Notes under the pieces: model-generated
The model's database searches: none
Seen by the model: the letters and a program-made list of their open reading frames with translations, nothing else
Told to the model about the DNA's origin: nothing
Shown: positions 61,708-64,000 of the stretch, in pieces
Layout of the letters: each line of letters starts with the position of its first letter
How positions within the stretch are numbered: position 1 is the stretch's first letter
Translations under genes and position numbers: made by a program
Assembly: GCF_000359585.1 (NCBI RefSeq)
Contig: NZ_APMH01000012.1
Coordinates: 1 to 64,000, forward strand
Direction: 5' to 3'
Source: Clostridium tyrobutyricum DSM 2637 = ATCC 25755 = JCM 11008
GTDB lineage: Bacteria; Bacillota; Clostridia; Clostridiales; Clostridiaceae
Length of the DNA: 64,000 nt

Positions 61708-62050
61708 TATTATCTGAATATTTAACCAGATTTGATAGTGGAAAAACATTTATAACGGGTTCTTCATAAGGATGGACTCTTCTTATAGTTTTTATGGCAT
61801 TTTCAACCACCTTGCTTCTACAGCAAAATTCCACCTTACATTCTTCTTCACTACTTGTCTCCCCAATTTTTCCTTCAAATGGATTTGCACCTTTTAGCGG
61901 TCTCCAGTATCCTATAACTCTGGATACAGACATGCAATTGTCATAATTTCCTCCTATACTGAGTGCTCCTATTTCATTTAAACTCTCTCTCAACTCTGTT
62001 ACATATTCCCCGGGTACAAATGTTTCAACCTTGTAGTTTTCAATTTTCAA
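61691..62050 (-). CDS. NIF3/CutA-like (YqfO insert-type) small protein
   Basis: 119 residues. NYKVETFVPGEYVTELRESL, GALSIGGNYDNCMSVSRVIG and YWRPLKGANPFEGKIGETSS followed by VENAIKTIRRVHPYEEPVIN match the PII-like domain inserted in NIF3/YqfO proteins and found alone in many bacteria. HPYEEP is the family's signature. Function is not established; a metal or nucleotide-binding trimer is likely. TTG start at 62050 with GGGAGG 8 nt upstream. Confidence 0.8.
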   Translation of the reverse strand: MKIENYKVETFVPGEYVTELRESLNEIGALSIGGNYDNCMSVSRVIGYWRPLKGANPFEGKIGETSSEEECKVEFCCRSKVVENAIKTIRRVHPYEEPVINVFPLSNLVKYSDNNSSQL

Positions 62051-62078
62051 AGCTATTACCTCCCATCAATTTTCTTCA

Positions 62079-62525
62079 TTAGTCATGCAGATTATGTGCA
62101 AATACTCCAGCTGCCTCCAAATCATCCTCGTTAGGTCTTCCCTTTGCTATTCCTCCAAATAACTTAAATGGTCCATAGGTATCGAAACCCTTTGAAGCAA
62201 AGCTTCCTACAACATCAAATCCATGCTCAACTAATTTATTCTTTAATGAATCGTTGTATTCAACTTTTCCCTGCCCGCTGGTTGAGAATATAAATACCTT
62301 CTTATCTTTAAATACAGGCATATCATCTATTAATTTTAGAAGCCTCTTGTGAAACTTTCCATAAAATATACCTGAACCAAATCCTATTAAATCATATTTA
62401 TCCAGTTCATCTAATTTTATATTCTCAACGTTCACAATATCACTTTTTAGTTCTCCTGCAATTTTATTCGCAATTTTTTCAGTATTTTTATGCTCTGTAG
62501 AAATATAAACAACCAAACTTTTCAA
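62079..62525 (-). CDS. Flavodoxin family protein
   Basis: 148 residues. LVVYISTEHKNTEKIANKIA is the FMN phosphate loop (T-E-H-K-N-T); YDLIGFGSGIFYGKFHKRLL and KVFIFSTSGQGKV are the other flavin contacts. Differs from the short flavodoxin at 41587 and is nearer to the flavodoxin_5/WrbA-like proteins. KGFDTYGPFKLFGGIAKGRP is a conserved feature of clostridial homologues. TTG start at 62525 with GGAGG 9 nt upstream. Divergent from the dehydrogenase. Confidence 0.85.
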   Translation of the reverse strand: MKSLVVYISTEHKNTEKIANKIAGELKSDIVNVENIKLDELDKYDLIGFGSGIFYGKFHKRLLKLIDDMPVFKDKKVFIFSTSGQGKVEYNDSLKNKLVEHGFDVVGSFASKGFDTYGPFKLFGGIAKGRPNEDDLEAAGVFAHNLHD

Positions 62526-62599
62526 AATAAATTTTCCTCCTTTTTCAATTGAACTTACTTTTTTTCCTTATGAATATTATAATACAATATTTAAATATT

Positions 62600-62628
62600 T
62601 TGACATTATTTTTTGAAGAAGTTATACT
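62600..62628 (+). promoter_or_regulatory. Sigma-A promoter of the 2-hydroxyacid dehydrogenase
   Basis: TTGACA (62600-62605), 17-nt spacer, TATACT (62623-62628); transcription would begin about 62635. Confidence 0.7.
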
Positions 62629-62660
62629 TAATTTGAATGCTAATATCAAGGGGGTATAAT

Positions 62661-63611
62661 ATGAAAAATACAGTATTTCTAAATGCTAAAAAATTGAACT
62701 TTGACAACAAAATGGACTTTTCAAATCTTGACAGTTTCACAAAAGTTACAAGATATGATACAAGCACTGAAAATGAAATTTTGGACAGGGTTCAGGATCA
62801 AAACATAGTAGTTACAAAAGAACTTCCTTTAGGGTCAGATTTAATATCAAAGTTTCCATCTACAGTAGAACTCATATGTGAAGCCGGTACAGGCTATAAC
62901 AATATAGACATGGAAGCTGCAAAGAAAAAGAATATCACAGTATGCAATGTTCCAGGATACAGTACAGATGCTGTAGCACAACTGGCTATTACTTTTATGC
63001 TCAGCTTGAGTTCTTCTCTGGCTCTTCAACAGACTATGATAAAACAAAATAATTTCGATAATTTTACAAAAGATCTTCAAGTTCCTCATTTTGAAATAAA
63101 GAATAAAACTCTTGGAGTGATTGGTGCAGGAGCTATAGGACAGAGTGTAATAAAAACCGCTTTGAGTTTGGGAATGAATGTACTCGTATACAATAGGAGT
63201 GTAAAACCTATTAAAGATGTAAAATTTGTTTCTTTGGAAGAGCTTCTCAAAGAAAGTGATTTTGTAACAATTCACTGTCCACTTACTGATAATACAAAGC
63301 ATCTCATAGATATAGACAAACTTAAGATGATGAAAACTTCATCTTTCATTATAAACACTGCAAGAGGCGCTATAATAAAAGAATCGGATTTGATAGAAGC
63401 TTTAAGCAAAAATATAATTGCAGGTGCAGCTTTAGATGTTCAGGAAAAAGAACCACTTGACACAAAGAGTCCACTTTTCTCCATGGAAAACGTTATATTG
63501 ACTCCTCACATAGGTTGTAAATGTATTGAATCAAGACAAAGATTAATCGAACTTCTTGGAAAAAATATAAAGTCATTTATAGATGGCAATCCTATAAATG
63601 TAGTTAGTTGA
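62661..63611 (+). CDS. D-isomer-specific 2-hydroxyacid dehydrogenase
   Basis: 316 residues. NAD motif LGVIGAGAIGQSVIKTALSL; catalytic Arg in INTARGAIIKESDLIEAL, Glu in LDVQEKEPLD and His in VILTPHIGCK. The substrate domain has CEAGTGYNNIDMEAAKKKNI. Substrate could be hydroxypyruvate, glycerate, lactate or another 2-ketoacid; not resolved. Start ATG 62661 with AAGGGGG 6 nt upstream (62637 lacks a site). Confidence 0.88.
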   Translation: MKNTVFLNAKKLNFDNKMDFSNLDSFTKVTRYDTSTENEILDRVQDQNIVVTKELPLGSDLISKFPSTVELICEAGTGYNNIDMEAAKKKNITVCNVPGYSTDAVAQLAITFMLSLSSSLALQQTMIKQNNFDNFTKDLQVPHFEIKNKTLGVIGAGAIGQSVIKTALSLGMNVLVYNRSVKPIKDVKFVSLEELLKESDFVTIHCPLTDNTKHLIDIDKLKMMKTSSFIINTARGAIIKESDLIEALSKNIIAGAALDVQEKEPLDTKSPLFSMENVILTPHIGCKCIESRQRLIELLGKNIKSFIDGNPINVVS

Positions 63612-63615
63612 ATTT

Positions 63616-63652
63616 AAAATTTTTCCAGGTAACAACTACCTGGAAAAATTTT
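63616..63652. terminator. Bidirectional intrinsic terminator
   Basis: AAAATTTTTCCAGGTA (63616-63631) and TACCTGGAAAAATTTT (63637-63652), loop ACAAC, with T/A runs on both sides. Shared by the dehydrogenase and the convergent DUF1002 gene. Confidence 0.88.
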
Positions 63653-63663
63653 ATAAGTAACGG

Positions 63664-64000
63664 TTACCCAAAAATATTTGCAAAAAAGCTTTTTATAGCA
63701 TTTCCTATTTTAGAAAAGAAACCCTGTGCTTCTGGAGTTGACAGCTTATCCTTTAGTTGGTTGGTAACACCATTCAATTGACCCTGTATTTCTCCAAAGT
63801 TCAAATTCAAACCATTTATTTTGTTCATAACTGAAGTTATCTTATTGATATCCCCGTCACTTAAATTTATATTATAGTTATTTGTCACATTTTCGACTAT
63901 CTTTTTTACTCCTGCTTCAGTTTTTGGCTTATCTTGAACAACCTGTTTCTTAATGTCATTCATAAGCCCCGCCGCCTTGTCTTTTCCTATTTTGTCACCA
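63664..64000 (-). CDS. DUF1002 family protein, C-terminal part
   Basis: The open frame continues beyond the window edge (codons before the first Met read GDKIGKDKAAGL without a stop), so only the last 112 residues are seen. VKKIVENVTNNYNINLSDGD, INKITSVMNKINGLNLNFGE and the amphipathic tail FFSKIGNAIKSFFANIFG fit the C-terminus of DUF1002/YpuA-like exported proteins of Firmicutes. Function unknown. A signal peptide, if present, would lie outside the window. Confidence 0.7.
   Translation of the reverse strand, partial: GDKIGKDKAAGLMNDIKKQVVQDKPKTEAGVKKIVENVTNNYNINLSDGDINKITSVMNKINGLNLNFGEIQGQLNGVTNQLKDKLSTPEAQGFFSKIGNAIKSFFANIFG

Noticed and set aside
62847-63302. 151-codon minus-strand frame opposite the 2-hydroxyacid dehydrogenase
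   Set aside because: Shadow frame; the plus-strand gene has promoter, ribosome site and catalytic motifs.

Overview
The window looks like chromosome from a low-GC, motile, strictly anaerobic Firmicute of the genus Clostridium. The evidence is an AT-rich sequence with strong purine-rich Shine-Dalgarno sites, a clostridial flagellar/chemotaxis locus with sigma-D type promoters, a pyruvate:ferredoxin oxidoreductase, a monofunctional Ni-CO dehydrogenase and a HydG-family radical SAM enzyme. CO dehydrogenase plus PFOR suggests an acetogen-like relative (C. ljungdahlii/C. carboxidivorans type), but species cannot be settled from sequence reading alone. No rRNA, tRNA, CRISPR array or intact transposon was seen.

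Layout. 1-0.5 kb: a RelE/YefM-type toxin-antitoxin pair whose toxin is frameshifted. 0.5-0.87 kb: an intergenic stretch holding a plus-strand structured RNA candidate with its own terminator. 0.87-15 kb (all minus strand): an uncharacterised membrane-anchored Cys/His protein, a decayed gene, then a surface-sugar island. The island has CDP-glucose synthesis (RfbF), CDP-glucose 4,6-dehydratase (RfbG), the Fe-S/PMP dehydratase E1 (RfbH), a cupin epimerase, an RmlD-like reductase, three glycosyltransferases (one a 1254-residue fusion) and a radical SAM/SPASM protein. It lies directly downstream of flagellin, so it probably makes and attaches a flagellar or surface glycan. The gene set matches CDP-3,6-dideoxyhexose (ascarylose-type) synthesis except that the E3 reductase is absent. 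15-36.4 kb: flagellin, fliT-like, fliD, fliS, flaG, csrA, fliW, flgL, flgK, flgN, flgM, then fliY, fliM, cheW, cheY, cheC, cheA, cheR, cheB, cheD, cheW, a FapA/DUF342 gene and a class IV aminotransferase. Flagellin and flgM each have a sigma-D promoter (TAAA-N15-xxCGATAA), and the flagellin leader carries a near-ideal CsrA-binding hairpin.

36.5-63.6 kb is housekeeping and energy metabolism: a HAD hydrolase, a DUF1292 protein with a Cys/His-rich insert, PFOR, flavodoxin, murG, recJ, an M16 peptidase, a DJ-1/PfpI protein, the glycerol operon glpF-glpP-glpK, a ParC/ParE-type topoisomerase pair, cooS, an orphan small gene, a HydG paralogue with an altered auxiliary-cluster motif, pdxS-pdxT, a NIF3/CutA-like protein, a second flavodoxin-like protein, a D-2-hydroxyacid dehydrogenase and the end of a DUF1002 gene.

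Two families of intergenic repeats run through the window. One has a conserved GATTTTCGTC/GACGAAAATC hairpin (four copies including one variant; two flank flgK). The other is built from TTCACAATTGTGAA-like units. Items most worth a second look are the HydG paralogue and its orphan neighbour, the cooS active-site Lys-to-Gln change and its palindromic leader, the RNA candidate at 0.74-0.83 kb, the E3-less dideoxysugar pathway and the CsrA hairpin on flagellin mRNA.
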